Shown one piece after another: positions 1-9,427 of a stretch of DNA of 32,318 bases. The DNA comes from Terfezia claveryi. Taxonomy: Eukaryota > Ascomycota > Pezizomycetes > Pezizales > Pezizaceae. Every line of letters starts with the position of its first letter. Positions within the stretch are counted from its first letter, which is position 1. Under the pieces are notes generated by a model. The model was given only the letters and a program-made list of their open reading frames with translations, was not told the DNA's origin and did no database searches. The stretch is from NCBI GenBank assembly GCA_015179025.1, contig WHUX01000404.1:1-32318 (forward strand). Reading direction: 5' to 3'. The position numbers and the translations under genes were made by a program.

Positions 1-980
1 ATGTCATAAGGTTTCCTAATAGGAGGCAGTACTATAGGTTTCTCATCTGGGAATAGTTCAGGGAATTCTTCAAATATATTAAACTCCCTTTCTTCCAGAT
101 TAACTGCATTTGTAATAACTAGAGAGCTTCCATCATCTTCTAGTTCTGACTAGTCTGATGAGTCAAACCACTCTTGTAACCATTCTTGGTCTTTCTTAAG
201 GTCTTCTGATAGATTATGCTGTATCCAGGGTATTGCTGGAGTTGGTTTTGAGTGGTATAGTAATCTACCTCCAACTTCAGTTAATATAGCATGTGGGTCT
301 TCATTATCATCCTAATCTTCTTCTATTCTTCCTATCCTTGTGGCTGCAGTGGTGACTCTTCCAAGTGTATCCTTGGTTTTAAGCATATTAATATCAATCC
401 TTGTCCTGCCTGTAGGTTGTATAGTAATTGCATTATCTTTAATATTTATAATTGCTTTATAATCCCTCAGTACAGGTTCACCAAATATAACATCCCAGTC
501 CTTTAGGTTGGCTACATAGAATGTCCTAGTTTCTTGGTATCCTTGTAGATTTACTATGACTGTTGCTGTATTTATTATCTGAGATCTGCTATATTTAATT
601 GTAGTTTCTAAAGGCTTCTTGCTGATCTCTTTCAAAGGTATATTAAACAGCTGACAGTAATTTACTAATATCAGGTCTCTACCTGATGTACATGGGTTAA
701 ATAGTGCATAAGCAATATATCTATTAATTTTAATTTCAGCTGTATTAGAAGTTCTATAGCTTTTTGGGCACTAAGAACTTTCTTGTATCATTAGGATTTC
801 TTATAACCTGGAGTGCAGCTGACTCCTGTTGTTTAATATCAATCTCTTGATAAGCTGTTTTCACCTTTTATGGGGGCCATATATTATTAGGCTTAAAAGG
901 CTGGTAAGGAGGAAATCTTCTGACTCCTGGTCTAGATCCCATATATTAGTAAGCTAAAGATACCTTCTTCTTAGGGCAGT
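1..980 (-). pseudogene. gypsy-1 pol, protease to start of RT (broken, runs off window)
   Basis: This is the downstream part of a Ty3/gypsy polyprotein read on the minus strand. From 980 leftwards it gives the tail of a gag zinc knuckle (CPKKK), then a retropepsin-like segment. The clearest open piece is 312-635, which contains the wording DWDVIFGEPVL, typical of the C-terminal half of fungal gypsy proteases. After several stops the frame resumes at about 1-250 with EEFPELFPDEKP, the usual lead-in to the reverse transcriptase domain. The catalytic RT core would lie left of the window. Family knowledge: the protease cuts Gag-Pol and the RT copies the RNA genome in cytoplasmic particles. I did not see an intact DSGA-type active site, so the protease is probably dead. 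The upstream half of the same reading frame lies at 3182-4951, beyond an inserted element. Confidence 0.75.
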
Positions 981-1008
981 CATCAGCAAAAAAAAAGTTT
1001 TGCGTCAG
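981..1008 (+). repeat. left terminal inverted repeat of the 2.2 kb element
   Basis: CATCAGC, then a run of nine or so A, then GTTTTGCGTCAGG. It pairs with 3155-3181 apart from two extra bases around the G/T tract. The inner GCGTCAGG octamer recurs in both subterminal regions, as expected for a transposase-binding site (inference). Confidence 0.85.
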
Positions 1009-1088
1009 GTGCTTCGGGAAGCACATGAAGCTCTTTTGCAAAACTCGAGATTCAGAAGCCAACTATAGCCATGCGCTCCGTCCTGACG

Positions 1089-1262
1089 CAAATCATTTAA
1101 ATTAATATTTCCTGACGCACAATTATTTTATAATACTTTCCCTATGCAACTAATTTTAATCCATATTTCCTGATGTACACCTATCTTATAATACTTACAC
1201 TGCGCAGCTAATTTAAATCCATATTTCCTGACACGCACCTATTATATCATACGCACATGAAG
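1089..1262. repeat. 58-bp subterminal tandem repeat, about 3 copies
   Basis: Copies of ATATTTCCTGACGCAC (with variants) start at 1105, 1163 and 1221, exactly 58 bp apart. Each sits in AT-rich sequence (TTATAATACTT, CTAATTTAAATCC). CTGACGCAAAT also occurs at 1082 and 1314. Iterated short motifs next to the terminus are typical of CMC/KDZ-like DNA transposons, but function here is inferred. Confidence 0.75.
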
Positions 1263-1464
1263 TATTGTTCTTCCTGTACGCATGCAAAATCTCACTATGT
1301 TTAAGTTCACTATCTGACGCAAATAGTCGGCTAGTATAGGCGCGGCCTTGCGTTCGCGCTTGATACCTGCATTCTATGCATTTCCAAAAATGTAATTGAT
1401 TCTGATAATATCTCTAAAACTAGCTAGCTAAACACGCGTAAAACCAAAATCACTGCCCAAATCA

Positions 1465-2467
1465 GTGCCATATCACCGTGCAAATAAGCCTGGTATCCAC
1501 CGGGCAAATCGATCTAGAAATCAACCTGCAAATCAGCCCGGAATCCACCGGGCAAATCGACCTGCAAATCAGCGTGCAAATCAGCCTGGAATCTATCATG
1601 CAAATCGACCTAGAAATCAGTGTGCAAATCAGCCTGGAATCCACCGTGCAAATCGACCTAGAAATCAGCGTGCAAATGAGCCTGGAATCGAGCGAGCAAA
1701 TCGACCTGCAAATCAGCGTGCAAATCAGCCTGGAATCTATCATGCAAATCGACCTAGAAATCAGTGTGCAAATCAGCCTGGAATCCACCGTGCAAATCGA
1801 CCTAGAAATCAGCGTGCAAATGAGCCTGGAATCGAGCGAGCAAATCGACCTACAAATCAGCGTGCAAATCAGCCTGGAATCTATCATGCAAATCGACCTA
1901 GAAATCAGTGTGCAAATCAGCCTGGAATCCACCGTGCAAATCGACCTAGAAATCAGCGTGCAAATGAGCCTGGAATCGAGAGAGCAAATCAGCATGGATA
2001 TCACCCAGCAAATGAGCCTGGAATCGAGCGACTAGCAAATGAGCCCGGAATCGAGCGAGCAGAGCCTGGAATCGAGCGAGCATATGAGCCTGGAATCTAG
2101 CGAGAAAATCAGCCAGGAATCGAGCGAGCAAATCAGCCTGGATATGAGCGAGCAAATGAACCTGGAATCGAGCGTGCAAATCAGCCTGGAATCGAGCGAG
2201 CAAATCAGCCTGGAATCGAGCGAGCAAATGAGCCTGGAATCGAGCGAGCATATGAGCCTGGAATCGAGCGAGCATATGAGCCTGGAATCTAGCGAGCAAA
2301 TCAGCCTGGGATCGAGCGAGCAAATCAGCCTGGATATGAGCGAGCAAATCAGCCTGGATATGAGCGAGCAAATGAGCCTGGAATCGAGCGAGCAAATGAG
2401 CCTGGAATCGAGCGAGCATATGAGCCTGGAATTGAGCGAGCAAATTAGCTTAGAAATCACCGTGTAA
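1465..2467. repeat. hierarchical satellite: 12-bp units in 24- and 144-bp orders
   Basis: The array is built of 12-bp units such as CAAATCAGCCTG, GAATCGAGCGAG, CAAATCGACCTA and GAAATCAGCGTG. In the first half twelve different units form a 144-bp higher-order repeat. Its landmark GGAATCTATCATG begins at 1588, 1732 and 1876. The second half (about 2040-2460) is simpler, a 24-bp alternation of CAAAT(C/G)AGCCTG with GAATCGAGCGAG. All periods are multiples of three, so several frames on both strands stay open for 140-210 codons. I read those as by-products of the repeat and not as genes. Confidence 0.9.
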
Positions 2468-3024
2468 ATGAGCCTAGAATCCAGCCTAGATATCCGCGTG
2501 CAGAGCTGCCTACTGAGCCTTCAATATCAACGACCATATCAACCTCGATGTCCGCATTCACGAGACCAGAAATCAGCGTCGTAACAAGCTCCCGATGATC
2601 GTGCGGTGGCCTTAGGAAGTAATGACAGGAAAAAACCTCTAAGTCCCAGGCGGCCACACTTTTGAAATAGGGGATTTGCTAGTCTGGCTTGGAGATCCCC
2701 CAGCCCCTTAATGTGTCTTAGAACTTGTTCCGTGTGCTGTCTTAGAACCTGCATGGCGTTGTCTAAGAACCTGCTCTATAGAAGGCGTCGAATGGAGCTC
2801 CTCTACTTATTGGAACTATCTAGTACGGAGGGGGAAATAGCTGGATGTAGTACATTTAAACATGAGATTTATCATGTATTGAATTCATGTTTTCGTGCCC
2901 TGTGTATATGTGCATTCGCTTGTGGCCTCCCCAAATATGTATAAATACATACATAGTCAGAGGCTGCGAATGCATGAACTCATACATATATAGAGGCCAT
3001 AAATATATGAATAGTAGGAGCCTT
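2468..3024. other. inner single-copy part of the 2.2 kb element
   Basis: No gene is seen. A short degenerate direct repeat containing TCTTAGAAC or TCTAAGAACCTG occurs three times at about 2715-2775. An AT-rich stretch with ATACATA and ATATATA words lies at 2930-3010. Confidence 0.6.
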
Positions 3025-3108
3025 GCTAATAGGAAGCACGAGATGCAACCTCGCTGACAGGAAGCACGGGACGCAAACTGGCTGACAGGAAGCTCAGGAT
3101 GCAACCAC
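3025..3108. repeat. 28-bp right subterminal tandem repeat, 3 copies
   Basis: Three copies begin at 3025, 3053 and 3081 with the pattern GCTGACAGGAAGCACG followed by GGACGCAAC. They are followed by CCTGACGCA at about 3128 and 3154, the octamer found at both ends of the element. Confidence 0.8.
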
Positions 3109-3154
3109 CTACATGATGGAAAGCGACCTGACGCATATGAAGATGTCGTGTGTC

Positions 3155-3181
3155 CTGACGCAAATTTTTTTTTGCTGATGG
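3155..3181 (-). repeat. right terminal inverted repeat of the 2.2 kb element
   Basis: CCTGACGCAAA, a run of T, then GCTGATG, which is the inverse of the left end. It is followed directly by the GT target duplication. Confidence 0.85.
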
Positions 3182-4951
3182 TCCCCAGATCTGTGACCCT
3201 TCTGACTACAATGATAGCAGGACCCTGTCCTTGCAGTCTCTTCCCTTTTCTTCTCCTGTTCACCATAAGGTATATACTTAGTTTTATCCTTTCTAGCATT
3301 AGGGAAGTTACCATAGAGGCCTTCTAGTCCACCCTTCTTACCAGCAACTTTAGCTGCATTCCTGGCCACCTTTTCAGGTAATTTAAATTCAGACTTAGTC
3401 CATTCCATAGGTTTACCAGGGCCCCATTGTTATCAGTCTTCTTTTGGTGCTGTTGCAAGGATTTGGTCTCTTATTTTAGCACATCTTTCTGAACTGCAAT
3501 TTTGTTCAATATTTCCTCAAAGTTGACTCATATGATATCAGCCCTTTGACTTTAGCCCTAAGTAGGGGTACTAGTCCATCTACTAGTTTCATTTTTAGTG
3601 CATAATCACTTATCATATCCTGTCCATTCAGGTCCTTATACTTAATCTTATACTCTGTAGGTTCTGTATATACTGCATATAGTAATTTCTTGCTTCTAAT
3701 GGTATGCAGATATTTTTTCTATATAACTTCAGGTCCTACTGTAGAGATAAGTTTCCTCTTAGTTTTAATATAAATTCATGGAAATTCCTGTCCTCAACAT
3801 TAGTTTTCTCAGAGCAATACTAATTATACCAAGTCTGAACACTTCTCTAAACATAAAGCTTATTCTATCCAAGCTTTCCCAACTTACTATATCTATCCCT
3901 TAATACTCTATCCACTTTTGCAGTTATTATATAATTATTAAAGGTAGTTTGATCTCTCATTTTTCTGATATTCCATTAATTTGTAGAGGATTAGGATTTT
4001 TGTAAGTTTGTTTGCCTTTTTACTAGAGATTTGCTAATCTGTTATGATAGCATAGTTTAACCAGTCTTTTTAGACTATTCTAAGTAGTGAGAGCTAGGTT
4101 CCCTAGTTAATCTTTTCTTCTATCATCATTAGAGCCATTATCTGACTCATACCTCAGATCCAGATCCTAGGTCCTCACTTCCACCTCCAGCTACACCACT
4201 AGAGCTCCTTCTAGACTTCTTGTCAGGAGTCTTACTCTTTTTGGTATGTGTGGCTTTTTCCTATCTTTAGGTGGTGGTGGCATGTCTTTTTCAGATATTT
4301 CTTCTACATATCTGTTTCATAATCTCATCATTTCTTCTTTCATACTGCACACTTTTCCCCTTACCCTTGCCTCCAGCTCCAAACAGTTTCCTTCCTATCT
4401 CTTCATGAGTTTCTACAGGTTCTGTTATTGGAGGCACTATTTCTGGTGTTTCCAGATCATACAGGTTACCCATAAGCATGTACTATGTCAGGAAAGGCCA
4501 GTTTAATGCTAGCCATGAACTCCTTTTACATGGGTTATAGGTTGGTAAGGCCATACTACTTTTGAAGTAGATGAGAGTTGCAGTCCATTTGATATGACTT
4601 ATCAAATTGGTCTTTCTGTTGAAAATCATAAACTTTTCTGCTACTTCAGCCAATAGTTCCTTTTTCCTTTTGATAATATGTTTTATTGTTAGGTATATAA
4701 ATACCTGTATAGCCTTTGGTCTATGATTCATTTTTATCCCAAAAGGCTTTTGTTGTAGGAGGTGTTACAATCTTATTTTCAGGTAAGACTGATTGGTCCA
4801 AGATTATTTCCCTTTCTCTATTCCTTTTCTAGAATATCTTCCAGCTGGACTTTTTTTTAGGGGTATTGACTAACTTGGCCTTGAGTGCTTCTAGCTCCTC
4901 ACTTGTCATTGCCTTTCTCCTGCCTTTCCTAGCTCTAGCTCCTCCTTCCAT
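3182..4951 (-). pseudogene. gypsy-1 gag (broken)
   Basis: This is the Gag-encoding region of the minus-strand gypsy element. The chosen start is the ATG at 4951, followed by a basic stretch (MEGGARARKGRRK) about 150 nt after the primer site. Middle segments in shifting frames look like retrotransposon gag. One example, at about 3560-3700, includes LYAVYTEPTEYKIKYKDL and a helical LVDGLVPLLRAKVKGL stretch. The C-terminal end carries a zinc knuckle that starts CYHCSQKGH and is cut off at 3184. Its last cysteine lies at about 975, on the other side of the 2.2 kb insert. Several in-frame stops and frameshifts make this a relic. Gag would form the virus-like particle and bind the element RNA. Identification of the family is firm, but the exact domain limits are not. 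Confidence 0.75.
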
Positions 4952-5100
4952 TACACTAGTACTTTTTGTTTAGAGTCTCCATGTCTATAGATATTATACC
5001 ACTGATTCCTTGGACTCTGTTTCTTCTATTCCTGCTTTCTTTAAGGTGGATCCTGATGAGGAAGATCTACTTCTTATCAACTTCCTTCTTATCCTCTATC

Positions 5101-5117
5101 TGTTGCTTCTGATACCA
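5101..5117 (-). other. primer binding site of gypsy-1
   Basis: On the minus strand the sequence is TGGTATCAGAAGCAACA. It is close to the TGGTATCAGAG complement of the initiator Met tRNA 3' end used by many fungal gypsy elements. It lies two bases inside the inner edge of the LTR. About 150 nt of leader separates it from the gag ATG at 4951, and that leader holds nothing else I recognise. Confidence 0.75.
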
Positions 5118-5118
5118 A

Positions 5119-6047
5119 GGTTGACTATGGTAAGGGAGAGAGGAGACTGAAGGGAAAAAGGGTTACTTTTGTTGATGAGATTGTTGTGGGAGAGTTTCCT
5201 TTAAATGCTGGGAAGAAAGTTGAGTGGAAGGATAGGGGTTGGACTACTAGGTACTTGTATTCTTTTGGAGGGAGAGGTACAGAAACTTTCCTTGTTCTGC
5301 TTACTGGGAGAATTCCCAATTTTTCTTTAGGCTAGGTAAGAGTGGAGCTGGGATACTCTCTGGAGTTTAGATATTGATAGAACTAGTTCCTATAATCTCA
5401 CCTTTATTGGACTTCTAAGGCAGTTTCTAGGTCTCTAGTTACCAGATTAGGTAATTTGTTGTTTTCTTTGTATTTGCCAGTTAAATACAATTATTATTGC
5501 CCTCTTATATTGCTATTTGTTAGATAGTCTTTTTATTGCTATTTCTTTTAGAGAATAGTCTTATTTTGCTATTTGGAGGATAGTCTTACTGCTGACTATC
5601 AGACTTTGTACTACTATACTTTGTGCTGTAGGCTTATACTGGCTTAGTTCTACTCTTGTTAGTAGAAACTTTGTTGATTAGTAAAGTTGATCAGGCCTTC
5701 CTAGTTAGGTAAGAATCAAGTTCTTAGTTTAAAAAAATATAATTTATTGTTAGGAGGATTGGAAGATCTGATTAGATAAGATAAGGAATCTTATCTAATT
5801 AGATAATCTTAGGCTAGTAATATATACTACAAAGTAGATTACTAATAGTGTATTGTTTATTCTCACTATTAAAGTTATTACTAGTAGCATAAGATTACTA
5901 TAATAGGTAAAGTAGTATAGGAGTGCCAAAGGCACTTAGAAGATTAACCTGTGGAACTTCTATATTGATTGTACTCTAACTATATTCTGAGTTCTCCCTC
6001 TTTGTCTAACTGAAGGGAAATTTAGGGGACTATATGTATTTCCAACA
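5119..6047 (-). repeat. 5' LTR of gypsy-1 (about 0.93 kb)
   Basis: On the minus strand the LTR starts TGTTGGAAATAC at 6047 and ends ...CAACC just before the primer site. TGTTGG...CCAAC-type termini are common in LTR elements. It is AT-rich. Inside it has a roughly 30-bp degenerate repeat built on TTGCTATTT and ATAGTCTTA (about 5508-5600) and hairpin-forming sequence near 5770-5860 (AGATAAGATAAGGAATCTTATCT). The partner LTR and the second target duplication are outside the window, so the outer edge rests on termini alone. Short open frames here, such as 5125-5319 minus, show no coding character. Confidence 0.6.
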
Positions 6048-6188
6048 GGGTAGTACTGGGGCAGTGCTGAGGCAGTGCACTATTATCTGACCCTTACATA
6101 TGATTGAAATTAACATCATCTAATCTTTTAGATAGTAATTCTAAATACTATCTAGTACAAAATAGGTTAAGTCTTAACTTTGACTTAT

Positions 6189-6268
6189 ACATGTGAAAGG
6201 ATGTAATAACATATGAAAGCATTTGATAACATGTGAAAGTATATGATAACATATGAAAGCATGTGAAA
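6189..6268. repeat. 20-bp tandem repeat, 4 copies
   Basis: Units begin at 6189, 6209, 6229 and 6249 with consensus ACATRTGAAAGNATNTGATA. No gene is associated with it. Confidence 0.85.
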
Positions 6269-6479
6269 TATTAGCAAGGCAGACAGCATACAGAATGTTG
6301 TGTGTTTTGAGATACTTGCTGAGTAAGAAAATACATAAGAAATATATTTGTGAGGGAGAGAGTTAGTTATAGAGTATGAGTAAGCTACTTCCTTATAACT
6401 TTAGCTACCCACTTGGAGCTATCGTTGGCAGGCTAGTGGCATGCTAGCAAAATGTCGACCATGTATCAGTCCTCGATTT

Positions 6480-6662
6480 TTATAGACCATGTACCCTTGT
6501 TTCCTTAATCACTTGTGAAACGTCACGCCTCCAGAGTGAATATAGGGTCTCTGGAATTCCTTTATTATAGAACCCGACTCTCTCTGCAAAATGGCACATA
6601 GTCCGATCATCATCTACTTCTATTGGGTCTGCAGCCTGTTGTGTCTTTCTCTTTGTAGGCAT
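6480..6662 (-). CDS. short ORF of unknown function, probable relic
   Basis: This is a 60-residue frame starting MPTKRKTQQAADPIEVDDD, with mixed composition more protein-like than the surrounding DNA (ERVGFYNKGIPETLYSLWRRD). The frame ends at 6480. After that stop the same strand could continue as YKNRGLIHGRHF, so it may be the first exon or N-terminus of a decayed transposon protein. I do not recognise the family. There is no partner gene on either side. Confidence 0.3.
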   Translation of the reverse strand: MPTKRKTQQAADPIEVDDDRTMCHFAERVGFYNKGIPETLYSLWRRDVSQVIKETRVHGL

Positions 6663-6752
6663 GTCCTATAGATAGTTTATGTTAGAGCATGGCTCTAGAC
6701 CTTGCTTGTAGTAGAATAGCAGATTGTAGTTAACTTGTATATACTATTTCCA

Positions 6753-6832
6753 TATAGTATAGATTCTGTATAGTATAGACCCTGTATAGTATAGATCCTG
6801 TATAGTGTAGATTCCATATACTATAGACCCCA
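6753..6832. repeat. 16-bp tandem repeat, 5 copies
   Basis: Consensus TATAGTATAGATCCTG with a period of 16 from 6753. The last copy is inverted-like (TATACTATAGACCCCA). It is AT-rich non-coding sequence. Confidence 0.8.
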
Positions 6833-7139
6833 TTTATGATAGATATATTATATAGTTCCCTGTGAGTCTGAGGCATTCACACTCCCCTATATATGCTATC
6901 AATGACTATGAATAGCCTTCCACATCTTTTCATACTAAACAAAGACCTTTTTCCTTTAGTTTGACCATTACTATATGAAAGGATATAAAAGTAGAAAAGC
7001 AAATGCAATAAAGTAAATGCAACAAAGTAAATGTAACAAAGCGAGTATACCTATATATGGGAAATTACCTCATATGGTCTAGCACCTTATTGTTAGTGCC
7101 AAGTCTGCTTAGGGAGCTCAATGAGCCTACACCATATAA

Positions 7140-8590
7140 TGTTAGTCCGGTTGGTATATACAATGCCCTAGTATAGCAAATAGTCTGGTTGGCAGAACTA
7201 TATAGCAAACTGCGAGAGGTAGTGCAACCACACTAGTAGCAAAGTAACTTTAGCTTAGGATTCTCTTAGCTAGCCACAGGCTCTAGTACATCTATCAGGG
7301 TATTAGTAGTCTAGTTGCACTACCCTCCTCCTATGACTCTCTCAGAGGGTCAGGAACAGTCATTGTATGCATGTATCAACAGAGACATATAGTCTGATTG
7401 GCACAACGCTCTATAACGAGCACAAGACAAGCAATACAAGATCACCTGTTAGGTAGTAGTCTAGTTGCTATCAGGTATAAGGAGCCCTATAAGCCTAGGC
7501 CATGCAATGTTAGTCTGGCTGGCACTTGCAAGATACTAGTCTGGCATAACTAGCAAAATACACAGAGGCAAACACGGCCTGTCAAATAAGCTTAGGATTC
7601 GTCGGGGGCTCTTGTCGGTATGGAATCTATCTGTCTCATACCAAGACACCTAGCCATGCAACGTTAGTCTGGTTTCAGCTAGACTAGCAAAGTACTAGTC
7701 TGACGTAACCTACTATAGGCAAACACAGCAACTGGAAAATTGCAGAATTCTATGAGATATCATAGTGGCCCTGACTTGATTTCAGAAATAGTGTCTTATA
7801 TAAGCTCAGGATTCCCCTCCATGAAAGTCTGGTCGAGACTAGATTCTCTTGGCTAGCTATAGGCTCTTGTCTGGTTGTACTACCTTCCACAGACTACAAT
7901 AAACCATGCATAGAACTAGTCTGGTTGGCACAAGCCTCTCGTAGAGAGCATAGAACCATGCATAGATGGTATAGAGACTATGCCTAAACAATCCTAGTCT
8001 AGTTGCACCTGCCTAAGAATGTACTACACAAAATTAGTAAGCGGGCAGGCTAAGTATTCGTACCTCTGTTGATATGCTAATACATATTCCGTACTGACTA
8101 CGGTAGGTTCATTGTTGTCTGGTTGTAGTTTTTTGTAGTCTGGTTGGCTTCATTGTAGCATGGTAGGTATCTATTAGCTACTTGCTAGCGTAATTTCAAA
8201 TACATTTGCCTAGCTCAGATTCAAATTATACTAGCAAATAACTGATTTCACAACAAGCATACTAACTATATTAGGACTGATATAAGTTTGCCACTGTGGT
8301 TAGGGGTGCTGTATCAGTAGAACAGGTCTAATCTGGTTCTTTTCTCATAGCATTCATCAGAACAACTTAAAAGTAGAGGTCTTAGTATGAGACTAGGTTC
8401 CTTTCACTCGTTTCAGCAATTAAAGTATAGGCTGCCACAAACCTTTAATCACTATACTATAGACTGTTATAAACTACATTCAGGTTTAAAATATTTAAAC
8501 ATTCTTCTTTAAACCCCTTTTATGTCAATATCTTTTGTTATCAGCTCAATTCAGACCATCAGATTGCTAGTCTGGTTGTATGACCCGACC
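7140..8590. repeat. dispersed TAGTCTGGTTG motif region, about 16 copies
   Basis: The motif TAGTCTGGTTGGCA or close variants recurs about sixteen times, at roughly 7143, 7181, 7309, 7390, 7457, 7510, 7537, 7664, 7696, 7826, 7868, 7916, 7995, 8115, 8136 and 8568. Larger degenerate blocks also repeat: CATGCAATGTTAGTCTGG, AAGCTTAGGATTC and GCTAGCYAYAGGCTCTTGT. No reading frame is maintained. It lies just upstream of the Plavaka copy A relic, once gypsy-2 is removed, and could be that element's subterminal region (inference). Confidence 0.6.
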
Positions 8591-8764
8591 CCTCGCAGTA
8601 TTGCAACACAGGGCCATAAATTTCAGTCTGAGACCCAATTTTGCCACTCGTACTTAGGCTATTTGAGCATCACAAAAGGCCATCTTGATATCATTACTTC
8701 GATTCCTCTTCTCCTCCCCTTTTGGTTTCTTTGGTTCTGCAACAACAACTTTGAGGGTCGAGAC
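8591..8764. other. flank of gypsy-2, probable 5' part of the older host element
   Basis: This is the sequence into which gypsy-2 inserted. With gypsy-2 and one GAGAC removed it joins directly to 15147 onward. An open frame from 8522 reaches the LTR without a stop, but I cannot assign it to a protein family. Confidence 0.4.
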
Positions 8765-8827
8765 TGTCATAACCATATTCTTAGTCTTGATTTGACACTC
8801 AAACAGGCTTGTTCAGGTGTCGTTGAT

Positions 8828-8970
8828 GGGTTATTGTTATTGTTGCCCTCGGCATCACCTGCGACACAGGTGATGGGTTATTGTTATTGTTGCCCTCAGC
8901 ATCACCTGCGACACAGGTGATGGGTTATTGACATTGTTGCCTTTATCATCACCTGCGATCGCAGGTGATG
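8828..8970. repeat. 47-bp iterons with inverted repeats in the gypsy-2 LTR
   Basis: GGGTTATTG...CAGGTGAT units start at 8828, 8875 and 8922 (period 47), with a further start at 8970. Each contains CATCACCTG facing CAGGTGATG. In the third unit the half site CATCACCTGCGA is followed at once by its exact reverse complement, making a perfect 24-bp palindrome at 8947-8970. The position upstream of the TATA-like box suggests a regulatory role in U3 (inference). Confidence 0.85.
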
Positions 8971-9046
8971 GGTTATCGTTACCTTGCTTGGCTTCTGAAA
9001 TAAGGGATCTTGGGAAGCTTATTTCTTCCGTTGCCCTGGCCCGGAA

Positions 9047-9060
9047 TTATATATATATAG
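9047..9060 (+). promoter_or_regulatory. TATA-like box in gypsy-2 5' LTR
   Basis: TTATATATATATAG lies about 280 bp into the LTR. The 3' LTR keeps it with one change (TTATGTATATATAG). It is a plausible core promoter for the element transcript. Confidence 0.5.
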
Positions 9061-9427
9061 CCCCTGTCCCTCGTACTGTCATTGGATCCCTATTCAACGT
9101 CTTGTATACCCAATACAGGACCTTGCCTCTTCCAGCACTTGTGCACCTCCCTTATTTACCCCCTTGTCTTGTGAATAGCTCTGCAGCACAGCTGCCTACC
9201 TCCGACACACATGGCAACTGCCTCCGCATGTCTCGTGTCCCTTGCCCACTGCCTCTCTCACCCTCGCCCTTGCCCCTATCCTAGCCTTTTCCCCTAGTCG
9301 CATATATAGCATTCCTACGTGAGTGTCACCCTAGCCTTGCCCTTGCCCCGGTGTACCCCCTAGTCGCCTTGTCCCCAGAGCCGTCGTTACACTATGTTGG
9401 ATCTTCTCGACCAACTGGTACGCTGTC

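Larger units (their letters stand above)
981..3181. mobile_element. 2.2 kb terminal-inverted-repeat element inserted in gypsy-1 gag
   Basis: Both ends carry the same inverted terminus: CATCAGCAAAAAAAAA followed by (G)TTT(T)GCGTCAGG at the left, and its reverse complement at the right. The host sequence continues exactly on either side. Deleting the element and one GT restores a normal zinc knuckle reading (SGD then CPKKK), so the boundaries and a 2-bp GT duplication (979-980 and 3182-3183) are well supported. Inside are left subterminal repeats (about 1089-1262), a large 12-bp-based satellite (1465-2467), a mostly unique part (2468-3020) and right subterminal repeats (3025-3108). No transposase was seen, so it is non-autonomous. 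The terminus resembles those at 27496 and 31002-31246. Confidence 0.85.
8765..9391 (+). repeat. 5' LTR of gypsy-2
   Basis: It runs from TGTCATAACC to CGTTACA, 627 bp. It matches 14515-15141 over its full length without a gap in my hand alignment. About 69 positions differ and nearly all are transitions. It contains three 47-bp iterons and a TATA-like stretch at 9047-9060. No convincing tRNA-complementary primer site follows the LTR. The next bases are CTATGTTGGATCTTC. Confidence 0.95.

Noticed and set aside
1462..2467. Open frames of 142-211 codons on both strands
   Set aside because: They follow the 12-bp repeat period, overlap each other on both strands, and have no start-site or composition support.
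9392..9420. Primer binding site directly after the gypsy-2 5' LTR
   Set aside because: CTATGTTGGATCTTC does not match the end of a tRNA that I can name.
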